The notes below the pieces were generated by a model. The model worked only from the letters and a program-made list of their open reading frames with translations, was not told where the DNA came from and made no database searches. A DNA stretch of 64,000 nucleotides from an uncultured Mycoplasmatota bacterium (lineage in GTDB: Bacteria > Bacillota_I > Bacilli_A > RF39 > UBA660): positions 33,462 to 97,461 of the forward strand of contig USGV01000002.1 in the NCBI GenBank assembly GCA_900554305.1, written 5' to 3'. Of the stretch, positions 50,296-59,182 are shown in pieces; the stretch's first letter is position 1, and each line of letters opens with the position of its first letter. The translations under genes and the position numbers were made by a program.

Positions 50296-50604
50296 ATGGC
50301 AAGTTCTAGTTATTATAGAAATAGAAAAATACAGTATATTAATTGCTTGAATGGTGTTGTAGCAACTGCAAATAATTTGCAAATGGCCATTAGTTTGCTT
50401 GAGAGGATGATTGATGCTCAAAGAAGAGGTTATTCTGTTGATGATGTTAGTGGAGGATCTAATTATCTTTCACATTTACTTGAAAAGGAAAGAAAGATTT
50501 ATTCTAATATTGTTAATACGGTTATTCCAGGGACAAAATCTATTATTCGAAATTTAGATTATCAAATTGCTGATGCTGAAGCTCGAGAGGCTATGGAATC
50601 TTAA
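50296..50604 (+). CDS. T7SSb-associated small helical protein
   Basis: 102 residues from the ATG at 50296 after GTGAGGTG. Starts SSSYYRNRKIQYINCLNGVV, followed by amphipathic helices with conserved-looking GGSNYLSHLLEKERKIYSNI. Resembles YwqH/DUF5082-type proteins that often accompany secreted effectors, but this is by size and start only. No WXG motif. Tight spacing in the operon supports a role in secretion or as a partner of a substrate. Confidence 0.5.
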   Translation: MASSSYYRNRKIQYINCLNGVVATANNLQMAISLLERMIDAQRRGYSVDDVSGGSNYLSHLLEKERKIYSNIVNTVIPGTKSIIRNLDYQIADAEAREAMES

Positions 50605-50619
50605 AAGTAGGAGGTTTAT

Positions 50620-50910
50620 ATGAAATTGAGTATGGAGGCTAATAGAATTAAATCTGCCGGGGAAGATTTAAAAACTATAGCTAGAGATTATATTAATATT
50701 GTAAATGGTGTATATTCTAAAATTCAGAATATGGAAAATAATGGTGTTTGGATGAGTGAGGGATCACAAGGTGCTGCTAAACAATTTATTTCAGCTACGT
50801 TAAAAGATCAACCAAGTGCTATAGCTTTAGGAAATTCTATTTCTAATTTAGGAAGTAGAGTTTGTGAGTATGCCAGTGATATGAATGTTATTTCCGATAA
50901 CAAATTGTAG
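50620..50910 (+). CDS. WXG100-family protein
   Basis: 96 residues, ATG at 50620 with AGGAGG upstream. Two-helix hairpin pattern with a central turn NGVWMSEGSQGAAKQF, in which the tryptophan (W44) is conserved and the glycine of WxG is replaced by serine. WXG100 proteins are secreted as dimers by the EssC machine. No signal peptide. Confidence 0.75.
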   Translation: MKLSMEANRIKSAGEDLKTIARDYINIVNGVYSKIQNMENNGVWMSEGSQGAAKQFISATLKDQPSAIALGNSISNLGSRVCEYASDMNVISDNKL

Positions 50911-50922
50911 GAGGTGGGTATT

Positions 50923-51225
50923 ATGTCAAAAGTAACTGTTGATACAGATGTAATAAGTAATAGCTTATTACCTTTAGCTAGAAGTGAAGTGGATAAGATT
51001 TCTAATGCAATTTCTTCTGCTAATCGTGTACATTTTCCTAATGGAGAGTACGATTGGTCTGGAATTGTAGGAGAATTAAGTGATTGTAGAGAAGAAAGTA
51101 ATAAATATGCTAGATGGGTTGCAGATATTAATGATAAGTACGTAAATCATATGGTTAATAGAGTGGATGATATTAATTCTATTTCTGTTGGGGAACTTAA
51201 AAAGCATATTTCGGTAGTAAAATAG
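50923..51225 (+). CDS. WXG100-like protein, T7SSb substrate or partner
   Basis: 100 residues from the ATG at 50923, with AGGAGG (50909-50914). A first helix (about 10-35), then EYDWSGIVGELSD with W45-S-G at the turn, then a second helix ending VGELKKHISVVK. The W-x-G turn and size fit the WXG100 fold. No terminal YxxxD found. A weak hairpin, AAATAG with CTATTT, overlaps its stop. Confidence 0.65.
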   Translation: MSKVTVDTDVISNSLLPLARSEVDKISNAISSANRVHFPNGEYDWSGIVGELSDCREESNKYARWVADINDKYVNHMVNRVDDINSISVGELKKHISVVK

Positions 51226-51309
51226 TGTAAACTATTTCTTCGTTTCTTGCATTTTATATTTAATTGAGTTACTCTTATATTAGGATATTTAAGATAGGAG
51301 TGAGCATCA

Positions 51310-51627
51310 GTGGCTAGTGGAATTAATGAGGAAAAAGTTAACTCTTTAAATGTCGAATTATTAGATGCTATAGAAAATCTTAATTCTATATCTAATAGGT
51401 TAGATATTTGTATGGAGACTATTAAAGGTAATATGGATGGTTATGGAAAAAGTGAAATTTTGTCTAAACTTTCCGCTATAAAACAACAATTACCTGTTGT
51501 TTCTTCTAATATTTCCGCTTACATTGATGATTTGGGGAAAGCCGTTAATAGGTATAGAAATAGGGATGAAGAAGTAGCAACAACTCTTATGAATAATATC
51601 GGCAAATTGGATGAAGGGAGAGAATAA
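51310..51627 (+). CDS. WXG100-size helical protein
   Basis: 105 residues, GTG start at 51310 with AGGAG at 51296-51300. Two long helices with a turn at GNMDGYGKSEI, where YxK replaces the WxG. It carries YRNRD (YxxxD), the T7SS secretion pattern, near residue 83. After a ~85-base gap with a possible weak terminator, this starts the second part of the cluster. Substrate or heterodimer partner of the next gene, which it precedes by 2 bases. Confidence 0.55.
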   Translation: MASGINEEKVNSLNVELLDAIENLNSISNRLDICMETIKGNMDGYGKSEILSKLSAIKQQLPVVSSNISAYIDDLGKAVNRYRNRDEEVATTLMNNIGKLDEGRE

Positions 51628-51629
51628 TT

Positions 51630-51938
51630 ATGCCAGCAATTGGAGATATGGCTTATGGGTATGACACTGAAGGAGTAGGCGCTTATTTAGATGCAATCAA
51701 ATCTGAATCGCTTAATAAGGCTAAAGATGCTATTATAGAAGGTGTTAAGGACATTCAGACTTGTTGTGAAAATGAGTGGTCTGGTAAAGCTCAAGAAAAT
51801 TTTATAACAAATTTAAACAAGGATGCTCAGCATGTGGCTAATCAATTTGAAACTTTATATAATATTTTGGTTAGTGAAATTAATTCTGTAAATGCTGCAA
51901 TGGCAAATAAAGATGAAACAATGATTAATGTAGAATAG
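51630..51938 (+). CDS. WXG100-family protein
   Basis: 102 residues, ATG at 51630 with GGGAG upstream and a 2-base gap after its neighbour. Clear WXG turn NEWSGKAQENF with W50-S-G, flanked by two helices; ends in AMANKDETMINVE. The preceding gene is probably its partner, since T7SSb substrates often pair with a short helical protein. Confidence 0.8.
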   Translation: MPAIGDMAYGYDTEGVGAYLDAIKSESLNKAKDAIIEGVKDIQTCCENEWSGKAQENFITNLNKDAQHVANQFETLYNILVSEINSVNAAMANKDETMINVE

Positions 51939-51951
51939 GAGGTAAATAGTT

Positions 51952-52428
51952 ATGGCAATTACAATGAGTAATGCAACTGTAGATACAAGTGAAAGAGATA
52001 GTTTATTGCAGAGTAGTGTTAATGGTGGCGCTGTTGAAGGTGGTGTTACTGCAAACACGCGTACTGAAGGTGGAGTGTTTGGATTGTTTGGAGAAGAAGT
52101 AGCTTCTGGACAACCACTTGCCGGTGTTACTGCATCTTTTGCTGCAAATGTGTCTCAAGCAATAGAAACATATAAGACTAATGTGCAAACTGAATTAGAT
52201 AAACTTCAAAATGTAGAAAGTAATGGTGCTTTTAGAGGTGAGGCTATTACTACGGCATTAGCTAATTTTGTTAATGCTGTTCGTGAAGTCGGTACTCAAT
52301 ATTTAGAAAGACTATCTAGTGCTGAAACACAAATTATTAATAGTGTTGCTCAAGCATATCAAACTCAAGATACAGATTTATCTGGTAATCTTAATTCTGA
52401 CTCCGGTAGTATTGGAATTAATGGATAA
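51952..52428 (+). CDS. WXG100-like helical protein with disordered start
   Basis: 158 residues, ATG at 51952 with TAGGAGG upstream. A Gly/Ser/Thr-rich N-terminal part (about 1-55) precedes two helices with the turn NGAFRGEAI, where FRG stands for WxG. The closing YQTQDTDL contains YxxxD, the C-terminal T7SS signal. Last gene before the strong terminator, so it probably belongs to the same operon and is secreted. Confidence 0.6.
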   Translation: MAITMSNATVDTSERDSLLQSSVNGGAVEGGVTANTRTEGGVFGLFGEEVASGQPLAGVTASFAANVSQAIETYKTNVQTELDKLQNVESNGAFRGEAITTALANFVNAVREVGTQYLERLSSAETQIINSVAQAYQTQDTDLSGNLNSDSGSIGING

Positions 52429-52454
52429 AGAGACTTATTTAAGTCTTTTTTTTG
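52428..52454 (+). terminator. terminator of the T7SS cluster
   Basis: AGACTT (52431-52436), loop ATTT, AAGTCT (52441-52446), then seven T. Confidence 0.85.
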
Positions 52455-52547
52455 CTTTTTTAGCATGGTATAATCTTTGTTTGTAATCTATCCTTTACTA
52501 AATCATTATTTTGTGGTATAATATGGAACTTAGTAAGGGGTGTAAAT

Positions 52548-53582
52548 GTGAATAAATTTAATGTTAATAAAAAAAATGTATTAAAAGTATTAGTTGGTCT
52601 TGGAGTAGGAAGTGTACTTTTACTTTCTTCAAGAGGTATTGATCAAGTTATTAATTTTTCTGATTCTACTAATTTTTCTCAATTGAGCAATGATGAATTG
52701 TTATCACAATTTCAAGATGGTTTTAATGAATCGTTAGAACTAAAAAGTGAATTAGAAGAGGTTTATCCTGCTGCTTGTGAATTTATTGCTGAGTACGGTC
52801 AATATTTAGATCAAGAACAATTACTTGATACTGTTTCGACACTAGATACGGTTACGTTACCAGAGGAAGACTTTACTGAGGGAGTATTAGCTGAATATAA
52901 ACCAGATAAGAATGCAATTTATTTAAATGAGCGTCTTAAATATAAGAGAGATTCAAAAATTTTGGAAATCAAAGAACACGAATTATATCATTACTTATTA
53001 TCTGGAGGATTTAGTTTTAATAATAATAATTTCTTTCATACTGGACTTTCTCTTGATGAGGGGATTGCTACACTTTTAACACAAGAAAGTGGAAGCTTTG
53101 ATAATACGGTTTATTATACTAAAAATGCTAATTATGTTAGAGTTATCTGTGAGTTAATTGGTTCTGATAATTTTATGAGTGCATGTGGAAATCATGATTT
53201 ATCTGAGCTAACTGATTATCTTTCAGAGTATTCTAGTAAGTCTGATGCTAAGAAATTAATTAAACTAATTGATGAGGCCTGTCTTGATTATGGAAATATA
53301 GCAACAGATGAAGATATAGAAGCATGGGATATTATTAATGATATGTATATTAATAAAAATGGTGTAAGTATCGAAGATAGTAATGATTTAGTTATGAAAG
53401 TTTATAGTAATAAAATGGCGGATACTTCTTATGAAATAGATAATAAGCCTTCATTTTCTGTCCCTAAAGTATCTAAAAATTATTTTTTGAATACTGATAT
53501 GGAACCTAAGATAATCTTTGAATCCGGTGGAGAGTACTGCGGTGAAGTATTATTAAATAATAGTACTCAATATAAAAAGTAA
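52548..53582 (+). CDS. membrane-anchored HExxH metallopeptidase
   Basis: 344 residues, GTG start at 52548 with AAGGGG upstream. Residues about 11-28 form a signal anchor. The zinc motif is HELYH (144-148), and the third ligand is probably Glu171 in SLDEGIATLL, the gluzincin arrangement. The second half is helical and has no recognised domain. It is downstream of the T7SS terminator and has a -10 TATAAT near 52518, so it is separately transcribed. Function unknown; an extracellular protease acting on secreted or wall proteins is a guess. Confidence 0.65.
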   Translation: MNKFNVNKKNVLKVLVGLGVGSVLLLSSRGIDQVINFSDSTNFSQLSNDELLSQFQDGFNESLELKSELEEVYPAACEFIAEYGQYLDQEQLLDTVSTLDTVTLPEEDFTEGVLAEYKPDKNAIYLNERLKYKRDSKILEIKEHELYHYLLSGGFSFNNNNFFHTGLSLDEGIATLLTQESGSFDNTVYYTKNANYVRVICELIGSDNFMSACGNHDLSELTDYLSEYSSKSDAKKLIKLIDEACLDYGNIATDEDIEAWDIINDMYINKNGVSIEDSNDLVMKVYSNKMADTSYEIDNKPSFSVPKVSKNYFLNTDMEPKIIFESGGEYCGEVLLNNSTQYKK

Positions 53583-53633
53583 TTATTTTGAGCTAATTAG
53601 TTGTTACTTCACTTATGAATTCTTTCCCAGTGG

Positions 53634-53662
53634 TTGCAATAAATAAAAAACTATGGTATTAT
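53634..53662 (+). promoter_or_regulatory. secG promoter
   Basis: TTGCAA (53634-53639), 17-bp spacer, TATTAT (53657-53662), 26 bases before the secG start. Confidence 0.7.
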
Positions 53663-53688
53663 ATTGGTATTGTTAACGGAGGTGTGCT

Positions 53689-53904
53689 ATGGAAACAGCG
53701 CTCTTAATTATATCAATTTTACTAATTGTAATTGTTCTTTTGCAAAGTAGTAAAGCGGAAGGTGCGGCTCAAATTATTTCTGGAAGTACTTCTGAATTGT
53801 TTACGCATCGTAAGGAAAGAGGATCTGAGTTAGTTATTACTCGTCTTACTTGGGTATTAGGATTAGCGTTTTTTATTATTTGTTTAGTATCTATGTTTAT
53901 ATAG
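53689..53904 (+). CDS. secG: preprotein translocase subunit SecG
   Basis: 71 residues, ATG at 53689 with GGAGGTG upstream. Two membrane helices (about 2-19 and 50-70) joined by the conserved loop LLQSSKAEGAAQIISGSTSE. Part of the SecYEG channel. secG-rnr-smpB order is typical of Firmicutes. Confidence 0.94.
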   Translation: METALLIISILLIVIVLLQSSKAEGAAQIISGSTSELFTHRKERGSELVITRLTWVLGLAFFIICLVSMFI

Positions 53905-53910
53905 GTTATT

Positions 53911-53936
53911 AAGGCTCTTTACAGAGTCTTTTTTTC
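53911..53936 (+). terminator. intrinsic terminator after secG
   Basis: AAGGCTCT (53911-53918), loop TTAC, AGAGTCTT (53923-53930) with one G-U pair, then five more T. Confidence 0.82.
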
Positions 53937-54000
53937 ATATGTAAATATTTCTAGTTATATAGGTAAAAATAAGGTATAATAAAGATAGAAGGTGATACTA

Positions 54001-56109
54001 ATGAAAGATGATATTATAAATATATTAAAAAATAGTGATAAGGCTCTTACTATTTATGAGTTGCAAGAAAGGTTAGATTTGCATGATGTTGATGAAATAA
54101 AAAAGTTAAGTGATGAGCTTCGAGTATTAGAGGAAGAAGTAGTTATTTATTGTTCTAATAAAGGAAGATATATGATGCTTGAAGATAGTCACTTAAGAAA
54201 AGGAACTTTGAGAGCTAATAAAAAAGGTTTTGGTTTTGTTGAAATTGAAAATATGGAAGATGATGTCTATATTGCTCCTGAAAATATGAATGGTGCAATT
54301 CACGATGATATTGTTTTGGTTGAAATTACTAGTAAAATGAATTTAGATCGATTAGAGGGTCGTATTTTAAAAGTAATAAAGAGACAAGTTGAAAGATATA
54401 TTGGTGAGATTAATTTTGATTCTAAGGGTAAAGGTCATATTACTTTAGATGATTCTAAGATTAAATTAAATATCGAAGTAGCAAAAGAGGATTCTCTAAA
54501 CGCAGTTGATGGTCATAAAGTAGTAGTTGAACTTTTAAAGAAACTTAATAATAATTTAAGATATTCTGGTAAAGTTGTAGAAATTATAGGCCATAAAAAT
54601 GATCCTGGTGTTGATATTTTATCTATTGTTTATAAGTATAAAATTAATACTGAGTTCCCTGTTGATGTAAAAGAAGAGGTAAAGACTCTTCCTATGGAAG
54701 TTCGTGATATTGATATGATTGGTCGTAGAGATTTGCGTAATATGGAGATTTTTACTATTGATGGGGATGATACGAAAGATATTGATGACGCTATTTCTAT
54801 TGAGAAGATGAGTAATGGTCATTATAAATTAGGTGTTCATATTGCTGATGTTAGCTATTATGTAAAAGAGGGAAGTCCATTAGATAATGAAGCAATGGAA
54901 CGTGGTACTAGTGTTTATTTAGTAGATCGTGTTATTCCAATGCTTCCTCATGAACTTTCTAATGGAATTTGTTCTTTGAATCCTAATGTAGATCGTTTAG
55001 CTATTTCTTGTGTGATGGAATTTGATCATGATGGAAGACAATTGGATTATGAAATTTTTCCTAGTGTAATCCGTTCACGAATCCAAATGACTTATAAGAA
55101 GGTAAATAGTATTTTGGAAGATAATAATATTCCTGAGGGATATGAGCCATATGAACAATCTTTACGTTTAATGGCAGAGCTTGCAGATATATTGAGAAAG
55201 ATGAAAGTAAAACGTGGTTATATTGATTTTGAAGTAGATGAACCTAAAATATTAGTGGATGAGAATTGTAAACCTACTGAGATTATTCTTCGAGATAGAG
55301 GAACTGGAGAGAAGTTAATCGAAGACTTTATGATTGCTGCTAATGAGTGCGTTGCGACACATATTTATTTTATGTCGTTACCTTTTATTTATCGTGTACA
55401 TGAAGTGCCAAAAGAGGAAAAGTTACGTAGTTATTTGAGTTTTGTTGGTAGTCTTGGATATCAGGTTCCTGGTGATTTAAAAGATACTAGCCCTAAAACT
55501 GTCCAAAGAATTATTAAATATTTGGAAGATAAACCTGAGTTTAAGATATTATCTAGTCTTTTACTTAGAAGCATGCAAAAAGCTGTTTATCGACCAGAAA
55601 ATTTAGGACATTATGGTTTGGCTAGTCAATGTTATACCCACTTTACTTCACCTATAAGAAGATATCCTGATACAACGGTACATCGCTTGCTTAGGACGTA
55701 TTTATTTAATAAAGAATTAGATATGGGTACTATTCGTAAATGGGAGCAAAAATTAGTTTATATTTCTGAACATTCTTCTGATCGTGAGAGAGCGAGTGTT
55801 GATTGTGAAAGAGAAGTAGAAGATATGAAGATGGCAGAATATATGGAGGATCATATTGGAGAGGAATATGAGGGTATGATATCTTCTGTTACTAGTTTCG
55901 GGATGTTTATCGAACTTGATAATTTAATTGAGGGGTTAGTTCCTCTTCGTGATATGAAAGACTTTTTTCATTATGATGAAGAGCATATGACTTTAACTGG
56001 TGAAAGAAGTCATGTAAAATATACAATTGGTGAGAGAGTATTAGTCAAAGTAGTTCGTGCTTCTAAAGAGGAGAAGACGATTGATTTTGAGATAATAAGG
56101 AAGTTGTAG
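54001..56109 (+). CDS. rnr: ribonuclease R
   Basis: 702 residues from the ATG at 54001, chosen for AGAAGGTGAT; a -10 TATAAT is at 53975-53980. Helix-turn-helix start, cold-shock domains (RKGTLRANKKGFGFVEIENM), the RNB catalytic domain with DGDDTKDIDDAISI and its Mg-binding Asp residues, and a C-terminal S1 domain (GMISSVTSFGMFIELDN). 3'-5' exoribonuclease for structured RNA and for trans-translation targets. The S1 domain is followed by a short tail, without the long basic tail of Proteobacteria. Confidence 0.96.
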   Translation: MKDDIINILKNSDKALTIYELQERLDLHDVDEIKKLSDELRVLEEEVVIYCSNKGRYMMLEDSHLRKGTLRANKKGFGFVEIENMEDDVYIAPENMNGAIHDDIVLVEITSKMNLDRLEGRILKVIKRQVERYIGEINFDSKGKGHITLDDSKIKLNIEVAKEDSLNAVDGHKVVVELLKKLNNNLRYSGKVVEIIGHKNDPGVDILSIVYKYKINTEFPVDVKEEVKTLPMEVRDIDMIGRRDLRNMEIFTIDGDDTKDIDDAISIEKMSNGHYKLGVHIADVSYYVKEGSPLDNEAMERGTSVYLVDRVIPMLPHELSNGICSLNPNVDRLAISCVMEFDHDGRQLDYEIFPSVIRSRIQMTYKKVNSILEDNNIPEGYEPYEQSLRLMAELADILRKMKVKRGYIDFEVDEPKILVDENCKPTEIILRDRGTGEKLIEDFMIAANECVATHIYFMSLPFIYRVHEVPKEEKLRSYLSFVGSLGYQVPGDLKDTSPKTVQRIIKYLEDKPEFKILSSLLLRSMQKAVYRPENLGHYGLASQCYTHFTSPIRRYPDTTVHRLLRTYLFNKELDMGTIRKWEQKLVYISEHSSDRERASVDCEREVEDMKMAEYMEDHIGEEYEGMISSVTSFGMFIELDNLIEGLVPLRDMKDFFHYDEEHMTLTGERSHVKYTIGERVLVKVVRASKEEKTIDFEIIRKL

Positions 56110-56110
56110 T

Positions 56111-57304
56111 ATGGTAGTGAGAAAAGTTAGAAGATTAAAACTTGGTGGAAAAATATTTATTCTTTGCGGGATTTTATTAGTTCTTATTAGTGCAAGTTTT
56201 TGTCTTTTTAACTTTTTTTTATTTCGTTCTAAAGATGTTTCAAAGCAACAGGATAAAAATGTTATAAAAAACGAAGAGTATCCTAAGCGATATAGTTTTG
56301 ATTTGTTTATGGTGGGTGATGCGCTTATACATAGCTCTATTTATGAAGATGCAAAAGTAGCTGCTAATTCTTATGATTTTAAGCCGATGCTAGAGTACAT
56401 TAAACCTATTTCTTCTACCTATGATATTGCTTATTATAATCAGGAAACTATTTTAGGCGGTGCTAATCTGGGTTATTCTAATTATCCGCAGTTTAATTCT
56501 CCAGATGAAGTAGGAGATGCATTTATTGATGCGGGTTTTAATCTTGTTTCTCTAGCAACAAATCATACTATGGATAAAGGAGAGGCCGGGGTTATTCATT
56601 CTGTTAATTATTGGTCTACTAAAAAAGATGTTATCTGGGATGGACAACGTACTTCTTGGGAGGAAAGGGATAAAACTCGTATTTATGAGTGTAATGGTAT
56701 TAAGTATGCTTTCTTTTCATATACAACTTGGACAAACGGTTTAGAAACACCGGTTGGAAAAGAATATTTAAGTAATGTTTATACTCCAGAGAAGGCTAAA
56801 AATGATATCGATAAGGTTAAAGGACAAGTAGATATTATTATTGTTGCGATGCATTGGGGTACTGAGTATTCTATGGGAGTCTCTGATGAGCAAGTTGAAA
56901 TTGCTAATTATTTGTCATCTTTAGGGGTACAGCTTATTATTGGAACACATCCACATGTCGTGGAGCCTGTAGAATATATTAATGATGGAAAAACTTTAGT
57001 TATTTATTCTTTAGGAAATTTTATTTCTGATCAAGTTGGTGTTGAAAGATTGACAGGTTTGATGATGGAAGTTACAATAAATAAAGTAGAAACGGAAGAA
57101 GATATTACTGTTTCTGTAGATAGTCCTAAGGCGGAGCTTATTTATACACATTCTAATTATGGCGGTAAGCGAAATTTTAAAGTTTACCCTTATTCTAAGT
57201 TGGATGGTTCTATTCTTTCGGATTATCAAAGTTATTATGATGAGTATAAAAGTGTTGTTAGTTCTCGTTATCCAGAACTTGTCTGGGGACTTAGTAGGAG
57301 TTGA
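56111..57304 (+). CDS. CapA-family metallophosphatase-like membrane protein
   Basis: 397 residues, ATG at 56111, one base after the rnr stop. An N-terminal membrane anchor (about 15-36) is followed by a CapA/PgsA domain: DLFMVGDALIHSSI, VSLATNHTMDKGEAG, IVAMHWGTEYSMGVSDEQ and IIGTHPHVVEPVEY with LVIYSLGNFISDQ. These are metal-binding motifs of the calcineurin-like fold. Family members act in poly-gamma-glutamate or capsule synthesis and wall metabolism; no PgsB/C partner is in the window. Inserted between rnr and smpB. Confidence 0.85.
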   Translation: MVVRKVRRLKLGGKIFILCGILLVLISASFCLFNFFLFRSKDVSKQQDKNVIKNEEYPKRYSFDLFMVGDALIHSSIYEDAKVAANSYDFKPMLEYIKPISSTYDIAYYNQETILGGANLGYSNYPQFNSPDEVGDAFIDAGFNLVSLATNHTMDKGEAGVIHSVNYWSTKKDVIWDGQRTSWEERDKTRIYECNGIKYAFFSYTTWTNGLETPVGKEYLSNVYTPEKAKNDIDKVKGQVDIIIVAMHWGTEYSMGVSDEQVEIANYLSSLGVQLIIGTHPHVVEPVEYINDGKTLVIYSLGNFISDQVGVERLTGLMMEVTINKVETEEDITVSVDSPKAELIYTHSNYGGKRNFKVYPYSKLDGSILSDYQSYYDEYKSVVSSRYPELVWGLSRS

Positions 57305-57308
57305 TTAA

Positions 57309-57749
57309 GTGGAAATTTTAAATAGAAAAGTATATCATGATTATTTTATTGACGAAGTGTATGAAGCAGGAATTGTTTTAACTGGTACAGAAATTAAATC
57401 TATACGTCAAGGTAATTGCAATATCAAGGATTGTTATGGAATTATACGTGACCATGAGGTATATCTTTTAAATATGTTTGTTTCTCCATACAAAGAAGGT
57501 AATTTATTTAATCATGAAGAAACTAGAAATCGTAAATTATTGCTTCATAAAAAAGAAATAAAAAAACTAGAAGATGCTGTACAAATGAAAGGGTTAACTT
57601 TGATTCCTATTAAATTATATTTTAAAGATAATATTTTAAAAGTTTCTTTAGGTGTTTGCCGAGGAAAGAAAGATTATGATAAACGAGAATCTATTAAAGA
57701 ACGTGATATGAAAAGAGAAGCCTTACGTAATATTAAAAATTATGGCTAA
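57309..57749 (+). CDS. smpB: SsrA-binding protein SmpB
   Basis: 146 residues, GTG at 57309 with TAGGAG upstream. NRKVYHDYFIDEVYEAGIVL, TGTEIKSIRQGNCNIKDCYG and the basic tail GKKDYDKRESIKERDMKRE are the family signatures. It delivers tmRNA to stalled ribosomes. tmRNA itself is not found downstream. Normal length. Confidence 0.96.
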   Translation: MEILNRKVYHDYFIDEVYEAGIVLTGTEIKSIRQGNCNIKDCYGIIRDHEVYLLNMFVSPYKEGNLFNHEETRNRKLLLHKKEIKKLEDAVQMKGLTLIPIKLYFKDNILKVSLGVCRGKKDYDKRESIKERDMKREALRNIKNYG

Positions 57750-57750
57750 A

Positions 57751-57780
57751 AAAAGAAAAGTAATTTTTTACTTTTCTTTT
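57751..57780. terminator. bidirectional terminator between smpB and the convergent gene
   Basis: AAAAGAAAAGTAA (57751-57763), loop TTTT, TTACTTTTCTTTT (57768-57780), a perfect 13-bp stem serving smpB and the minus-strand gene whose stop lies in it. Confidence 0.88.
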
Positions 57781-58292
57781 TTATTTTGTTTTGTTGTTTT
57801 TGTTGTGCTTTTCTTTGTAGTAGTTTTTTTTGTTGAAGGCTTTTTCCTTTCTTCTTTTTTAGTAGCTTCTTTTGCTTTCTTTTGTTTTTGTCTTGCTCTA
57901 GCTTTTTCTAATTCTTTGTGTCTAATTTCTGCTGCTGATGCTAGGTAGAAAATTCCAGCACCTAATACCATCGCAATGCAGTCAAAACTGTTAAACATGT
58001 CTTGAGTTAATTGGTTAGATATTAATGATGCTAATCCAACGATTGCAAAAATAATTCCAATTGTCTTTGCACTTTTATATTTTCCTTTAATACTAGCAAC
58101 CCCACCAATTAGAGAAATTAGTGTAATCATATAGGATAGCACTATTACTATGATTTCTTGCTTTTCGTGTCCTGGCAAAACGCCTGTAATTGTTCCAGCT
58201 AAGCTTAATGTTCCTAATACGGCATATGTTAATCCATAAAGAATCATTACTACTCCTAAAAAAGTTAATGCCCCATGATTTTCTTTTTCCAT
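57768..58292 (-). CDS. four-helix membrane protein with lysine-rich tail
   Basis: 174 residues from the ATG whose complement is at 58290-58292, chosen for AGAGGTG about 7 nt upstream; a GTG three codons earlier is possible. Four membrane segments (about 9-30, 45-65, 73-93, 100-118) resemble a DUF308-like protein. The last ~45 residues are almost only Lys, Thr, Glu and Gln (KKTTTKKSTTKTTKQNKKEK). Function unknown. Last gene of the minus-strand run from thrS. Confidence 0.65.
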   Translation of the reverse strand: MEKENHGALTFLGVVMILYGLTYAVLGTLSLAGTITGVLPGHEKQEIIVIVLSYMITLISLIGGVASIKGKYKSAKTIGIIFAIVGLASLISNQLTQDMFNSFDCIAMVLGAGIFYLASAAEIRHKELEKARARQKQKKAKEATKKEERKKPSTKKTTTKKSTTKTTKQNKKEK

Positions 58293-58355
58293 AAAATTCA
58301 CCTCTTTATTATTCTTATTCTATCACATTTCAAATGAATTTTAAACTAACATCTG

Positions 58356-59120
58356 TTATATTCTGTCAACTGGAGCAATTAATACTTTTCCTGTTCCTCG
58401 GAATACATTTACCAGGCCTTCTCCAGAGGCTGCAGATCCAATTAATGTTTTTCCAGAGCGTTCTACTGTAAATTCTAAGCTGCCACTCCAAGCAATGGCC
58501 ATATTTCCATCAATTTTTACCACATCATTTTGTAACTCTACTTCAATTAGTTCTTCTTGTGGACATGGTGACTCTAAGCAAATAACACCTTTTCCTTCTA
58601 TTCCTAGATTGAATAATCCTTCGTTACCAGCAACTGCAGAAGATATATTGCTTCTCATCACAGCTTTTTGTTTTAAATTAGATTCACATGCTAAAAATAA
58701 ACCATCATCTAATACAATAGAATTATTCCATTCTTCTAAATTAATTAATAGAATGTGTTTATAGGTGGGTTCTAAAATAATTTCACCAGTACCGGTATAC
58801 TCTGGTTTAATAGCTGATTCTCCAGTTACTTTTCCTCTTACCATTTTAGAGAATAAATCACCGGCTCCTTTGATTCCTGTGGTTGCATTTGCATTTCCTA
58901 TCATCCATTGCATAGCTCCTGCTTGTATTGTTACAGGGGATTTTGCTAGATTACATATTACTTGTCTTTTTCTAACGTTCATTAAATTACTAAAATAACT
59001 TGTTTGTGCTGTCATAGGTGTTACGCTTAAATCTCTTACATATTCAATTACTGTAAACGGTCCCATTTGTTTTAATATTTGAATGTCATTATTATCTGTA
59101 AAATTTTTTACTTTATACAT
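58356..59120 (-). CDS. AIM24 family protein
   Basis: 254 residues, start complement at 59118-59120 with AAAGGAG upstream. A TraB/AIM24-like strand-rich fold with the characteristic YFSNLMNVRKRQVICNLA, GAMQWMIGNANATTGIKG and GEGLVNVFRGTGKVLIAP blocks. The related mitochondrial protein helps organise inner-membrane complexes; bacterial role unknown. No membrane segment. Between the GNAT gene and the lysine-tailed membrane protein. Confidence 0.85.
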   Translation of the reverse strand: MYKVKNFTDNNDIQILKQMGPFTVIEYVRDLSVTPMTAQTSYFSNLMNVRKRQVICNLAKSPVTIQAGAMQWMIGNANATTGIKGAGDLFSKMVRGKVTGESAIKPEYTGTGEIILEPTYKHILLINLEEWNNSIVLDDGLFLACESNLKQKAVMRSNISSAVAGNEGLFNLGIEGKGVICLESPCPQEELIEVELQNDVVKIDGNMAIAWSGSLEFTVERSGKTLIGSAASGEGLVNVFRGTGKVLIAPVDRI

Positions 59121-59182
59121 ATTTCTTCTCCTTTGTTAGTTTATAATCTTATTATATTGAAATGTTTTTATGAATACAAGCT

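Noticed and set aside
57742-57948. 68-codon plus-strand frame full of Phe and Val
   Set aside because: It is the mirror of the lysine-rich tail of the minus-strand gene and overlaps the bidirectional terminator.
57750-58300. tmRNA gene next to smpB
   Set aside because: Downstream of smpB is a terminator and a convergent protein gene; no tRNA-like ends or tag frame seen.
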